A stretch of 64,000 nt of DNA from Haemophilus parainfluenzae (GCF_014931275.1 NZ_CP063110.1:852001-916000), one strand, 5' to 3'; positions 47,728-57,621 are shown, counted from the first letter of the stretch. Notes: generated from the letters alone by a model not told the origin. Numbers and translations are program-made.

Positions 47728-49239
47728 ATGACTAATAGTAATAGCTCAAATTCTCCCTATATTTTAGAAATGAGAAATGTATCAAAAACATTTCCTGGGG
47801 TTAAGGCATTAGATCAGATCAATCTCCGGGTCAAGCGTGGAAGTGTTCACGCTCTGATGGGAGAAAATGGAGCAGGTAAATCCACATTGATGAAAATTCT
47901 ATATGGAATTTATATTCCTGATGAAGGTGGAGAACTTATTCTAGATGATAAACCTTTTAAACCAGGACGTCCTATTGATGCAATTCGTCGTGGTCTAACT
48001 ATGGTGCCTCAGGAAATTTCTCCTGCTGCTAACTTGACGATTGCGGATAATTTTTATTTAGGTCGGGAAATAACGAAAGGTAAATTTTTCCTTAATCAAA
48101 AAGCAATGAATGAGCAAGCCTCTGCGATTCTAAAAGAACTTGGTGTGCCGATGGATGTGACAGAAAAAATGTCAGATGTATCGGTGGCAAAAGCTCAGTT
48201 GGTTGCGATTGCGACTGCCGTTTCTAATGATGCGAAAGTGATCATTATGGATGAGCCAACAACGGCATTAACTGAAAATGAAGTAGACCAACTTTATCGC
48301 ATTATTGAAACGGTCAAAGCAAGAGGTATTGCGATTATCTTCATCTCTCACAAATTAGATGAAGTCTTTAGAGTATCTGATGAGATCACGGTAATTCGCG
48401 ATGGTCAATATGTGGATACGAAGCCAACCAAAGAAGTGACTAAAGAGCAACTGATTTCGATGATGGTTGGTCGCGATATGTCAGAAATGTTCCAACGTGA
48501 GCGTTTTGAGTTATCTGATGAAATTGTTTTAGAAATTAAACATTTTACTCGAGAAGGAAAATATCAAGATATTAATTTTGCTGTACGTAAAGGTGAAATC
48601 TTTGGTATCGCAGGGTTGGTTGGTGCTGGTCGTTCAGAAATAGTAGAAGGGTTATTTGGCTATAAACCGGCAGATAGTGGTGAAATTTATATTAAAGGCG
48701 AAAAAGTAGTTATTAATAATCCACTAGATGCGATGAAGCATAAAATTGGTTTTGTAACGGAAGATAGAAAATTGACTGGTCTATTTTTAAATCTGAGCAT
48801 TACAGACAATATGATTATGCCGAAAATGTCGCCTTATTTAGAGAATTTTCTTGTGTCTGTTGCAAGAGCACAAAAAACGGCAAATGAACAAAAAACGAAA
48901 CTCAAAATAAAAGCACCAAATGTAGAGGTAATTACTAATAATCTCTCCGGTGGTAACCAACAAAAAGTATTGCTTGCTCGTTGGTTATTACTAGAGCCTG
49001 AAATTTTGATTTTAGATGAACCAACAAAAGGGATTGACGTCGGGGCTAAGGCTGAGCTCTATAAATTGATGGTTGAGTTATCAAAACAAGGTAAAACGAT
49101 CATTATGATTACGTCAGATATGTTGGAACTTTTATCAATGAGTGATCGCGTCATGGTTATGCACGAAGGGCATCAAGTTGGCATCATTCCTCATACCGAA
49201 TTGACTCAAGAGCGAGTACTTGAATTGGCTTCGGGTTAG
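47728..49239 (+). CDS. Sugar (inositol) ABC importer, ATP-binding subunit
   Basis: The 503 residues hold two ABC domains, as in RbsA/IatA. The first has Walker A GENGAGKST and Walker B VIIMDEPTTAL with a degenerate signature (SDVSVAKAQ). The second has a degenerate Walker A (GLVGAGRSE) and a good signature LSGGNQQKV with ILDEPTKGIDVGAK. The subunit works at the inner membrane with the permease that follows. AAGGAG precedes the ATG. Confidence 0.95.
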   Translation: MTNSNSSNSPYILEMRNVSKTFPGVKALDQINLRVKRGSVHALMGENGAGKSTLMKILYGIYIPDEGGELILDDKPFKPGRPIDAIRRGLTMVPQEISPAANLTIADNFYLGREITKGKFFLNQKAMNEQASAILKELGVPMDVTEKMSDVSVAKAQLVAIATAVSNDAKVIIMDEPTTALTENEVDQLYRIIETVKARGIAIIFISHKLDEVFRVSDEITVIRDGQYVDTKPTKEVTKEQLISMMVGRDMSEMFQRERFELSDEIVLEIKHFTREGKYQDINFAVRKGEIFGIAGLVGAGRSEIVEGLFGYKPADSGEIYIKGEKVVINNPLDAMKHKIGFVTEDRKLTGLFLNLSITDNMIMPKMSPYLENFLVSVARAQKTANEQKTKLKIKAPNVEVITNNLSGGNQQKVLLARWLLLEPEILILDEPTKGIDVGAKAELYKLMVELSKQGKTIIMITSDMLELLSMSDRVMVMHEGHQVGIIPHTELTQERVLELASG

Positions 49240-49293
49240 TGTCTATTAATTAGAATGGTTTATTTATTAAGATTAAAAAATGAGAGGTTTATT

Positions 49294-50247
49294 ATGGAAA
49301 ACGTGACACTGAAGAAAATGATTAATGCGTATGGGATGGTCTTAATTTTAATTCTTCTCTTTTTAGTATTGTCTGTTTCAATAGACGGCTTTTTTTCAGC
49401 TAGAACAGTATGGAGTATTATCGAACAAGTATCCATGTTTGGTATTATTGCAATTGGTGTAACCTTCATCATTATCACAACTGGTATCGATCTATCATCT
49501 GGTTCTGTGGTGGCGCTTACAGCAGTCGTTTCTGCTTCAATTGTAACTGGTGGCGATAGCGTATCATCTGCGCTATTGGCTTTTGCTGCATCAATTTTAA
49601 TTGGTGCTTTATTGGGATTGTTTAATGGTGGATTAACAGCACTTGGTGGTATTCCGCCGTTTATCTCAACTTTAGGTATGATGATTATTGCACGTGGTGC
49701 CGCACAGCTTTACTCTGATGGTCGTCCAATTGATGCCTCTTCAGAAGCATTTACCTGGATTGCTGATGTGAATATTTTTGGACTTCCGGGGCTGGTCTTG
49801 CTGTATATCTTAATTGTAATCGCTTCTCATATTTTACTTAGTCATTCAACCTTTGGTCGTCATGTTTATGCAGTAGGTGGAAACCTGAATGCAGCTAAAA
49901 TCTGTGGTATTAACACAAATAGAACATTAATTTGGGTTTATATTCTAGGTGGTGCATTATCTGGATTAGCAGGCGCTTTACTTGCATCACGAACCTATGC
50001 AGGTAATCCATCTTACGGTTTGGCTTGGGAGCTTGATGCTATCGCCGCAGCAGTTATCGGTGGGGTTTCTTTAAGTGGTGGTTTTGGTACGATTCCAATG
50101 TGTGTGATTGGGGCTTTAATTATCGGTACCACCAATAAAGGCTTAAATATGTTAGGCGTGGATCCATACTGGCAACAAATTGTTAAAGGGGCAATTATTG
50201 TAATCGCAGTATTACTTGATACCTTAAAACGTCGCAAAAAAGGGTAA
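49294..50247 (+). CDS. Sugar (inositol) ABC importer, permease subunit
   Basis: This is an RbsC-type permease of about 317 residues with eight to ten helices. I start at 49294 (MENVTLKKMINAYGM), which has GAGAGG upstream; the longer frame from 49255 begins in the gap after the ATPase gene. The conserved GGNLNAAKICGINTNRTLIWVYILGGALSGLAG is the loop that meets the ATPase. The end GGFGTIPMCVIGALIIGTTNKGLNMLG is also typical. It closes the binding protein-ATPase-permease operon at a terminator. Confidence 0.94.
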   Translation: MENVTLKKMINAYGMVLILILLFLVLSVSIDGFFSARTVWSIIEQVSMFGIIAIGVTFIIITTGIDLSSGSVVALTAVVSASIVTGGDSVSSALLAFAASILIGALLGLFNGGLTALGGIPPFISTLGMMIIARGAAQLYSDGRPIDASSEAFTWIADVNIFGLPGLVLLYILIVIASHILLSHSTFGRHVYAVGGNLNAAKICGINTNRTLIWVYILGGALSGLAGALLASRTYAGNPSYGLAWELDAIAAAVIGGVSLSGGFGTIPMCVIGALIIGTTNKGLNMLGVDPYWQQIVKGAIIVIAVLLDTLKRRKKG

Positions 50248-50272
50248 TGTAGACAAATATCCATTGATTTCA

Positions 50273-50303
50273 GAAAAGGCTACCTATGGTAGCCTTTTTA
50301 TTT
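50273..50303 (+). terminator. Terminator of the ABC importer operon
   Basis: AAAGGCTACC, TATG, GTAGCCTTT, then TTATTT. Confidence 0.85.
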
Positions 50304-50488
50304 GCATTAAGATTTAAAGCATAAAGAGAATGCATGTATGCGTTTTTATTAAAAAAAGTGCGGTCAAAAAAGAGGGTATTTTTGGAATGATGTAGTAATT
50401 ATCTGAAATGCTAGCTTGACTTATTGGAAACTAAATCTCTATGGTAAATGAGGGAATGTTTCTCAACATTTTTTGTCGTTTTAGGAGA

Positions 50489-50516
50489 TAAAAAAGACCT
50501 AAATTCCTTTAGGTCT
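50489..50516 (-). terminator. Terminator of iolD-iolE-iolG
   Basis: On the minus strand AGACCTAAA, GGAA, TTTAGGTCT are followed by TTTTTT. It lies 25 bases past the iolG stop. The gap 50304-50488 holds one uptake core (50356-50364) and nothing else I can recognise. Confidence 0.88.
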
Positions 50517-50540
50517 CTTTCTATATTTATATGTTTAGTT

Positions 50541-51551
50541 CTAAGCGATTTCTGCTAGTTTGACTGGGCGTCCTTCATCTAATGAACGTTTAGCCGCAAG
50601 TGCAATAATCACCGGTTGTAACCCATCATTACCATTCACTAAAGTCGGTTTGTCGTTTACTACGGAATCAACAAAACAAGCCATTTCATCAGCAAAAGAT
50701 TGCATATAACGTTCTAAGAAGAAGTATTTAGGTTTCTCGGCAATCACACCAGCTTCACAGGAATAAACCGCAGTAGAATCGGTATCATTGCGAGTTTGCA
50801 CCGCACCTTTTGAGCCAAATACTTCAGCTCGTTGATCGTAACCGTAAACTGCTTTTCGGCTATTATCGATCACACCAATAGCACCGTTAGCAAGTTTTAA
50901 GGTGATAACAGCGGTGTCGATATCGCCAGCTTTACCGATTTCTGGATTGACTAGTACGCCACCAGCTGCATAAACTTCTACAACTTCACTGCCAGATAAA
51001 TAGCGAATCATGTCGAAGTCGTGAATAGTCATGTCGAAGAACATTCCACCAGATACTTTTACATATTCAATTGGTGGTGCATCTGGATCACGCGAGGTCA
51101 CTCGAATTAAGTGCGGTTCACCAATATCACCATTTTCTACACGAGTTTTAATCGCTTTGAAGTTATGGTCAAAGCGGCGATTAAAGCCAACTTGGAATTT
51201 CACGCCAGCTTTTTCTACTTCTGCTAACACTTCTTTGATGCGATTGACATCTGCATCAACTGGTTTTTCGCAGAAAATGTGTTTGCCTGCTCGAGCAGCC
51301 TCAATAGAAATAGGCGCATGGGTATTGGTAGATGAACAGACTAATACAGCATCAATTTCCGGATCTTGTAGAATTTGTTTGTAATCCTCATAAACATGAG
51401 CAATGCCCATGCCTTTTGCCCATTGTTTGAGCTCATCCGTTACTCTGACGTCAGAAATCGCTTTGATTTCAGCGCCCTTCACATATTTTGTAATACTTTC
51501 AGAATGTACGCGACCAATACGACCGGCGCCGATAATACCTACTTTAATCAT
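50541..51551 (-). CDS. iolG: Inositol 2-dehydrogenase IolG
   Basis: IolG oxidises myo-inositol to 2-keto-myo-inositol with NAD, the first step of the pathway. The 336 residues start with the Rossmann motif VGIIGAGRIGRVHSESI. The catalytic Lys is in FCEKPVDAD, and the D-X3-H pair is in FFDMTIHDFDM. It starts two bases after the iolE stop, and GGGGA serves as ribosome-binding site, so iolD-iolE-iolG are one operon. An uptake core is at 51109-51117. Confidence 0.94.
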   Translation of the reverse strand: MIKVGIIGAGRIGRVHSESITKYVKGAEIKAISDVRVTDELKQWAKGMGIAHVYEDYKQILQDPEIDAVLVCSSTNTHAPISIEAARAGKHIFCEKPVDADVNRIKEVLAEVEKAGVKFQVGFNRRFDHNFKAIKTRVENGDIGEPHLIRVTSRDPDAPPIEYVKVSGGMFFDMTIHDFDMIRYLSGSEVVEVYAAGGVLVNPEIGKAGDIDTAVITLKLANGAIGVIDNSRKAVYGYDQRAEVFGSKGAVQTRNDTDSTAVYSCEAGVIAEKPKYFFLERYMQSFADEMACFVDSVVNDKPTLVNGNDGLQPVIIALAAKRSLDEGRPVKLAEIA

Positions 51552-51553
51552 AA

Positions 51554-52450
51554 TTAGATCCCCGCTGTTTCTTTAATGTATTTACGGCCTTTGACGGCGT
51601 ATTCAAATGGGTTAGCGATGGCAGGGTCTTGCTCCGCCTCAACCACCATCCAGCCTTTATAATTGTGTTTTTCAAGAATATCAAAAATTGGTCTGAAATC
51701 GATTACACCATCACCTGGTACGGTGAATGTGCCTTTGCGAACACCTTCTAAAAAGCTAAGATCATTTGCCTTCACTTCAGCAACGACTTCATCACGCACA
51801 TCTTTTAAATGCACGTGGCAAATTCGATCTATGTATTTTTCTAATACGTCTAGCATCGCTTTTTGTGAGCCTTCAGAATAATAGATATGACCAGAATCAA
51901 ATAATAAATACACATCATCGTTAACGACTTCCATATATTTATCAATTTCAGCTGGCGTTTGAATACCTGTACCCATGTGATGATGTAGGCATACTTTCAT
52001 TCCTTTTTCAGCTGCTAATTTGGCTAGTTCATTATAGCCCTCAGCAAGGAGTTGCCATTCTTCTTCAGTAAAAACAGTTTTTTCTTTAAAAACAGCTTTT
52101 GTTGTGCCTTGGATACTACGGCTTTGTTCAGAACAGCCAATAACCTTGGCTCCCATCGCATGAAGGAAATCTCGATGTTTAATGAATTCTTTGATCGTTT
52201 CTTCTTTTTTGCCATCTACAAAAAAGGTACTAAACCAAGCATTACAAATTTGAATACCACGAACACTCAATTTGTGTTTTAGCACTTCCACGTCGCGCGG
52301 ATATTTATTTCCGACCTCGCATCCAGTAAAACCGGCCAGCGCCATTTCACTAACACATTGTTCAAAGGTATTTTCTTTGCCAAGATCAGGCATATCATCG
52401 TTAGTCCAACCAATTGGCGCGATACCTAATTTCACGTTTTCAGCTTTCAT
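51554..52450 (-). CDS. iolE: Inosose dehydratase IolE
   Basis: IolE removes water from 2-keto-myo-inositol to give the trihydroxycyclohexane-dione used by IolD. It is a metal-dependent TIM-barrel protein of 298 residues. Motifs are [15 protein letters not shown] at the start, [31 protein letters not shown] and [11 protein letters not shown], whose Glu, Asp and His bind the metal. It lies 52 bases after iolD. Confidence 0.95.
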   Translation of the reverse strand: MKAENVKLGIAPIGWTNDDMPDLGKENTFEQCVSEMALAGFTGCEVGNKYPRDVEVLKHKLSVRGIQICNAWFSTFFVDGKKEETIKEFIKHRDFLHAMGAKVIGCSEQSRSIQGTTKAVFKEKTVFTEEEWQLLAEGYNELAKLAAEKGMKVCLHHHMGTGIQTPAEIDKYMEVVNDDVYLLFDSGHIYYSEGSQKAMLDVLEKYIDRICHVHLKDVRDEVVAEVKANDLSFLEGVRKGTFTVPGDGVIDFRPIFDILEKHNYKGWMVVEAEQDPAIANPFEYAVKGRKYIKETAGI

Positions 52451-52502
52451 AGTTTTTCCTTCTCGAAAGAGTGGTTAAATTGGAGATAAATCAAATTCTT
52501 GA

Positions 52503-54449
52503 CTAATAGCGTCTCGCTTCATTAATGTGTTTCACACTATTTTCATGAGCCTTACGGATAGTCTCTTTTTCAGAAACCTCTGCTACGCCGACGTGCCACC
52601 AACTGCCATAACCATGTATCATGGTTTTTGGTAGTACTTTGATATCAATTAAGGTGGAAACATTTTGTTTTTTAGCATCGGCTAAGGCGGCGTACAATTC
52701 TTCTTCTGTTGTAACTTTGTAGGTCTTACATCCGTAAGAAGCTGCGTTCATGGCAAAATCGACAGGTACGAATCCACCATCTAATTTGTTGGTTTGTGGA
52801 TTTCTGAAACGGAATTCTGTCGCAAAGCTATCCATACCATTGCCGATTTGTAAGTTGTTAATACATCCGTTAGTCATATTATCGAATAAAACGACGTTAA
52901 TTTTTTTATTTTCTTGTACAGATGTGACAAGTTCAGAATGAAGCATCATATAAGAACCATCACCTAATAAGGCATAAACCTCTTTTTCTGGTTGAGCTAA
53001 TTTTGCGCCTAAAGCCGCATTGACTTCATAGCCCATACAAGAATAGCCATATTCTAAATGGTAGGTATTTTCGCCTTTAGATTGCCATGCGCGTTGTAAG
53101 TCGCCAGGTAAGCTACCTGCAGCTCCAACAATGATATCGTTTTCACCTAAGGTCTCATTGAGAATGCCTAGAACACGGCTTTGTGTTAAGCAAGATTGAG
53201 TAAGTTTAATAAACTCCTCATAAACTTTTTCTCGATCTAAGGCATCATTCACTTCTGGGATGAAATCTTTTTCAGTGTAAGTCGCGTGATAAATACGTTG
53301 TAATTCTTGTTTAAATTGTGTTTTAGCTTCACTAATTGAATTGCTCCACTGTGCACGATAACGATAGCCTGTTGGCGAGAGAAGTGCGGTAAGTTTTTCT
53401 AACGTTTCTTTCGCATCTGCAACCACTTGAATGCCATCTAATTTATAGGCATCAAAACGAGCGACGTTAATATTTAGGAATTTCACCTCTGGATTTTGGA
53501 AGATCCATTTAGAGGAAGTTGTGAAATCCGTATAGCGAGTACCAATACCGATAATGAGGTCAGCCTCTTTTGCCAAGAGATTAGCGGCTAAACAACCTGT
53601 TTCGCCTACACCACCAACGTTAAAACTGTGTTCAGAAACGACCGCACTTTTACCCGCTTGAGTCTCTGCAAAAGGAATATGGAATGTTTCTGCAAAGTGT
53701 TTGAGTTGTTCTGCGGCTTCGGAATAACGCACACCACCACCACAAATAATTAATGGTTTTTTCGAACTCATAATAAGCTCAATGGCAGATTTCAACATTG
53801 GCTCAGTTGGTAGTGTTCTTTCAATTCTGTGAACCCGTTTTTGTAGAAAATATTCAGGGAAATCATAGGCTTCAGCTTGAACATCTTGAGGTAGCGCAAG
53901 AGTTACTGCACCGGTATCTGCCGGGTCAGTTAATACTCGCATGGCATTAATACAGGCAGTCATTAATTGTTCTGGACGACTAACACGATCCCAATATTTG
54001 CTTACTGCTTTAAATGCATCATTTGTGCTAATGCTTAAGTCGTGAAATTGCTCAATTTGTTGTAAAACAGGGTCTGGTTGGCGGGTTGCAAACACATCAC
54101 CCGGTAAAAGAAGAAGTGGAATACGATTGGCTGTTGCGGTTGCAGCTGCTGTAATCATATTAGCTGCACCAGGTCCAACAGAAGAGGTGCAAGCATAAAT
54201 TTTTTTACGTAGATTTTGTTTTGCAAAACCAATGGCCACATGAGCCATACCTTGTTCATTACGCCCTTGACGAACGATGAGATTACCGCTGTCTTGTTCT
54301 AATGCTTGACCAATGCCTAATACATTGCCATGTCCAAAAATACCAAAGATACCTTCAACAAATTTAGTGACTTTACCGTCAAACTCAATATATTGATTAT
54401 CAAGGAATTTTATTAGCGCTTGTGCCACAGTTAGTCTTACAGTTTTCAT
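52503..54449 (-). CDS. iolD: Trihydroxycyclohexane-1,2-dione hydrolase IolD
   Basis: IolD opens the ring to 5-deoxy-glucuronate and needs thiamine diphosphate. At 648 residues it has the usual three-domain layout of the acetolactate-synthase family: the N-terminal [20 protein letters not shown] with the catalytic-type Glu region, the central domain, and the TPP motif [36 protein letters not shown] lies nine bases before the start. Two uptake cores (53382, 53641) lie in the gene. Confidence 0.96.
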   Translation of the reverse strand: MKTVRLTVAQALIKFLDNQYIEFDGKVTKFVEGIFGIFGHGNVLGIGQALEQDSGNLIVRQGRNEQGMAHVAIGFAKQNLRKKIYACTSSVGPGAANMITAAATATANRIPLLLLPGDVFATRQPDPVLQQIEQFHDLSISTNDAFKAVSKYWDRVSRPEQLMTACINAMRVLTDPADTGAVTLALPQDVQAEAYDFPEYFLQKRVHRIERTLPTEPMLKSAIELIMSSKKPLIICGGGVRYSEAAEQLKHFAETFHIPFAETQAGKSAVVSEHSFNVGGVGETGCLAANLLAKEADLIIGIGTRYTDFTTSSKWIFQNPEVKFLNINVARFDAYKLDGIQVVADAKETLEKLTALLSPTGYRYRAQWSNSISEAKTQFKQELQRIYHATYTEKDFIPEVNDALDREKVYEEFIKLTQSCLTQSRVLGILNETLGENDIIVGAAGSLPGDLQRAWQSKGENTYHLEYGYSCMGYEVNAALGAKLAQPEKEVYALLGDGSYMMLHSELVTSVQENKKINVVLFDNMTNGCINNLQIGNGMDSFATEFRFRNPQTNKLDGGFVPVDFAMNAASYGCKTYKVTTEEELYAALADAKKQNVSTLIDIKVLPKTMIHGYGSWWHVGVAEVSEKETIRKAHENSVKHINEARRY

Positions 54450-54758
54450 TGTAATCTCCTTTTAGGGTAACTTGCATTAGTGCTAGTATATAAGCATTCT
54501 TCTAATTTTAAATATTTTTGAAATAAAAATTTCATTTTTGAGACATAGATCAAACTTTTTTTAGCACGAGAATCCGATTTTATAAATGAAGGTTAGACTG
54601 CCTATTAAACAGGATTGTTTTAGATGCAGTAGAACAGTTTTTAGATATTGATTTTGTGATTAATGTCTAAAAAATGAAATTTCGTTATTGATTTTTTTGA
54701 AATATATGTTTCAATTTGTATTAGCGAAGCAACTTTATTAATTAGAAGGAATGGCATT
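54450..54758. promoter_or_regulatory. iolD-iolC divergent control region
   Basis: This 309-base gap has no gene. It holds three repeats with GAAAT/ATTTC half-sites: TGAAAT-AAAA-ATTTCA (54519-54534), GAAATTTC (54676-54683) and TTGAAA-TATATG-TTTCAA (54697-54714). It also holds a candidate CRP site (54539-54554). The repeats are the best candidates for operators of the RpiR-type regulator encoded next to iolC. Confidence 0.5.
54539..54554 (-). promoter_or_regulatory. Candidate CRP site between iolD and iolC
   Basis: On the minus strand TTTGA-TCTATG-TCTCA matches 8 of 10 fixed bases. It shares GATCTATGTCT with the site at 42535-42550. Confidence 0.5.
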
Positions 54759-56669
54759 ATGAAAACGGTAGAAAAAACACTAGACCTCATTTGTCTCGGT
54801 CGCGTAGCTGTTGATCTTTATGCACAACAAATTGGTGCGAGATTAGAAGATGCATCTTCTTTTTCCAAATATCTAGGTGGCTCTTCAGGTAATGTTGCCT
54901 ATGGAACTGCAGTGCAAGGGGTTAAATCCTCAATGCTAGCACGTGTTGGGGATGAGCATATGGGCCGTTTCTTACGTGAAGAATTACAGCGTGTTGGCGT
55001 AGATACCAGTCATCTCATTACGGATAAAGAGCGCCTAACCGGACTTGTCATTTTAGGTATTAAAGATCAGGACACATTCCCATTAATTTTCTATCGTGAA
55101 AATTGTGCCGATATGGCTATTACAAAAGAAGACTTTGATGAAAGCTATATTGCCTCCGCTAAAGCATTAGCTATTACAGGGACTCATTTATCCCACCCGA
55201 AAACCAGAGAAGCCGTGTTAACCGCATTAGAGTATGCCGGTAGAAATAATACAAAACGTTTGTTAGATATTGATTATCGCCCGGTATTATGGGGACTAAC
55301 TTCTCTTGGTGATGGTGAAACTCGCTTTATTGATTCAGAAGCGGTGACGAAATCGTTACAAGAAGTATTACATCATTTTGATGTACTCGTGGGTACTGAA
55401 GAAGAATTCCATATTGCTGGTGGTTCAACCGATACATTAACCGCACTTAAAAATGTACGTAAGTTCAGTCATGCCGTTTTGGTTTGTAAACGTGGCGCAT
55501 TAGGCTGTTCAGTATTTGAAGGGGATATCCCTGATGATTTGGATGGCGGATTAAATGTTTATGGCGTGAGAGTGGAAGTACTTAACGTGCTTGGTGCAGG
55601 TGATGCATTTATGTCAGGCCTCATTCGAGGTTATATTAATAATGAAGGTTGGGAACAATCTTGTCGTTATGCCAATGCGTGTGGTGCATTAGTGGTGTCT
55701 CGCCACGGTTGTGCTCCAGCGATGCCAACAAAAGCCGAGTTAGATAATTACTTAGCTCGTACAGAATCAGTCCCTCGTCCTGATTTAGATTCACAATTAA
55801 ACCATTTACATCGAGTCACTACCCGAAAAGCAAAATGGGATAATTTATGTATCTTTGCTTTTGATCATCGCAAACAGTTAGTTGATCTCGCTGAGAAATG
55901 TGGTGCAGATGTCAAACGAATTCCTAAATTGAAACAACTTCTCTTACAAGCTGCAGAAAGAACTGCACAGGAAGAGGGAATTTATGATGGACAAGCAGGA
56001 ATTCTTGCCGATACTACTTTTGGTCAAGCTGCACTAAATGAAATTACCGGTAAACATTGGTGGATTGGACGTCCAATTGAACTTCCAGCTTCTCGCCCAT
56101 TACGTTTGGAATATGGTGATTTAGGTAGTCAATTAGCAACCTGGCCACAAGAACATGTAGTGAAATGTTTGGTCTTTTACCATCCGAAAGACAGTATTGA
56201 AATGAAAACAGAGCAAGATGCAACATTAAAACAAGTGTATCAAGCTTGCTGTCGAACAGGACATGAATTGCTATTAGAAGTGATTTTACCTTCAGATATG
56301 GAACAAAATGAAGAATACTATGCTGAAATTATTACTCATTTCTATCATTTAGGAATTAAACCGGATTGGTGGAAATTACCAGGTGTTTCAGCAAAAGCTT
56401 GGGCACATATTAGCGAAGTCATTCAAGCAAATGATCCATATTGCCGTGGAATCTTGATTTTAGGTTTGGATGCACCGGAAGATAAGTTTAAAGCAGTATT
56501 TGATGCATCAGCTAATGCACCTTTAGTCAAAGGTTTTGCTGTAGGGCGAACAATTTTCGGGCAACCATCAGGAGATTGGTTAAGTGGAAAATTAACAGAT
56601 GATGGGCTTGTTGCTGAAGTGAGTGAAAGATACAGAAGACTCATTAAGCTTTGGAAATCTCGTCAATAA
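54759..56669 (+). CDS. iolC: 5-dehydro-2-deoxygluconokinase IolC fused to a DUF2090 aldolase-like domain
   Basis: The first 330 or so residues are a PfkB-type kinase (CLGRVAVDLYAQQIGARLED, GGSSGNVAYG, and the anion hole and catalytic Asp in NVLGAGDAFMSG) that phosphorylates 2-deoxy-5-keto-gluconate. Residues from about 345 to 636 match the DUF2090 domain (LCIFAFDHRKQLVDLAEKCG, GILADTTFGQ, VKGFAVGRTIFGQPSGDWLSG), a class I aldolase-like barrel. Such fusions are annotated as kinase plus phosphogluconate aldolase. No separate iolJ is seen, so this domain probably does the aldolase step, giving malonate semialdehyde and dihydroxyacetone phosphate. An uptake core is at 55440-55448. Confidence 0.94.
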   Translation: MKTVEKTLDLICLGRVAVDLYAQQIGARLEDASSFSKYLGGSSGNVAYGTAVQGVKSSMLARVGDEHMGRFLREELQRVGVDTSHLITDKERLTGLVILGIKDQDTFPLIFYRENCADMAITKEDFDESYIASAKALAITGTHLSHPKTREAVLTALEYAGRNNTKRLLDIDYRPVLWGLTSLGDGETRFIDSEAVTKSLQEVLHHFDVLVGTEEEFHIAGGSTDTLTALKNVRKFSHAVLVCKRGALGCSVFEGDIPDDLDGGLNVYGVRVEVLNVLGAGDAFMSGLIRGYINNEGWEQSCRYANACGALVVSRHGCAPAMPTKAELDNYLARTESVPRPDLDSQLNHLHRVTTRKAKWDNLCIFAFDHRKQLVDLAEKCGADVKRIPKLKQLLLQAAERTAQEEGIYDGQAGILADTTFGQAALNEITGKHWWIGRPIELPASRPLRLEYGDLGSQLATWPQEHVVKCLVFYHPKDSIEMKTEQDATLKQVYQACCRTGHELLLEVILPSDMEQNEEYYAEIITHFYHLGIKPDWWKLPGVSAKAWAHISEVIQANDPYCRGILILGLDAPEDKFKAVFDASANAPLVKGFAVGRTIFGQPSGDWLSGKLTDDGLVAEVSERYRRLIKLWKSRQ

Positions 56670-56680
56670 TTGTAAATGTA

Positions 56681-56708
56681 AAATGCCCCATATTGGGGCA
56701 TTTTTATT
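56681..56708. terminator. Terminator between iolC and the regulator
   Basis: AAATGCCCCA-TAT-TGGGGCATTT (56681-56703), with T-runs on both strands, ends both convergent genes. Confidence 0.9.
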
Positions 56709-57558
56709 ATTTGGTGTTTTTATCTTTATCTTTATCTTTTTCTTTTTCTAAACCTAATACAATTGCGAGTGTTTGCACGAGGGTCATTGTTGAGCACTGA
56801 GAACGGAAGCCGAGCACTTGTGCTTCTTTGATAACAAATGCAATATCACTGAATGCGAGTAATGGACTAATTTGGCTATCCGTAATAGAAATTTGTTTAA
56901 CCCCTTTTTTAGCACAAACCTTACTAATATTAACCGTTTCAGCTGCATAAGGTGAGAAACTAATGGCGACAACAACATCTCCTTCTTTGACTTGATTAAG
57001 CTGCTCATCAAACATTCCACCTAATCCATTAATTAAAAAAGAACGACAATCTAAGTGTTGTAAGGCATAGTTTAAATAGCAGGCAGCACTAAAAGAACGC
57101 TTTAATCCAATGATAAAAATATTATTGGCCTCTTTGAGGATTTTGGCTGCTTCATTAATTTGTTCATTTGTGGTTTGTTCCGCTAACTGATGTAATGCTT
57201 GGCTATTAGCCTGTGAGAAAATAGTCAAAATATCTTCTGGTGATTCTTCACCTTCTGATTTAGCAATTTTATGTGAAAGTTGAAGTCTTTCCGTGTAATT
57301 AGTGGTCTTTTCCATAAGATTTTCACGGAAGATTTGTTTCATTTCGTTAAAACCGGAAAAGCCGAATTCAGAAGCAAAACGAATAAGCGTTGAAGGGGGC
57401 ACATCAGCTTTTTCTGCAATAACGGCAACGGTATCAAAAACAATACTGTCGCTATTATCTAGGATATATTTTGCAACTTGTTTAAGTCTTTTACTTAAAC
57501 TATCGTAACGAGTTTGTATTTCTGTTTGTAAATTGGTTAATTGAGATTTTTCTTTCAT
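56707..57558 (-). CDS. MurR/RpiR-family regulator, probable iol repressor
   Basis: The 283 residues have an N-terminal helix-turn-helix of the RpiR type (VFDTVAVIAEKADVPPSTLIRFASEFGFSGFNEMKQIF) and a C-terminal SIS sugar-phosphate domain (NIFIIGLKRSFSAACYLNYALQHL, DVVVAISFSPYAAETVNI). Its place beside iolC makes control of the iol genes by an inositol intermediate likely. It ends in a Lys-Asp repeat (KEKDKDKDKNTK) coded by a 6-base repeat. The distance to the frd terminator marks the end of the block. Confidence 0.9.
   Translation of the reverse strand: MKEKSQLTNLQTEIQTRYDSLSKRLKQVAKYILDNSDSIVFDTVAVIAEKADVPPSTLIRFASEFGFSGFNEMKQIFRENLMEKTTNYTERLQLSHKIAKSEGEESPEDILTIFSQANSQALHQLAEQTTNEQINEAAKILKEANNIFIIGLKRSFSAACYLNYALQHLDCRSFLINGLGGMFDEQLNQVKEGDVVVAISFSPYAAETVNISKVCAKKGVKQISITDSQISPLLAFSDIAFVIKEAQVLGFRSQCSTMTLVQTLAIVLGLEKEKDKDKDKNTK
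56718..56741 (-). repeat. Hexanucleotide repeat in the regulator's last codons
   Basis: The plus strand reads TTTTTATCTTTATCTTTATC (56717-56736), then TTTTTCTTTTTC (56737-56748); on the minus strand about three GATAAA units encode Asp-Lys. Six-base units change length without shifting the frame. Confidence 0.7.
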
Positions 57559-57621
57559 ATAAAGTTATTTTTAGAATAAATGTTCTTAGATCTTATAGAG
57601 ATGAACGAAAAATTCAAGAAA

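Noticed and set aside
56707..57558. Regulator of murein-sugar metabolism (MurR proper)
   Set aside because: The family includes MurR, but no mur-sugar genes are close, while iolC is next to it; an iol role fits better.
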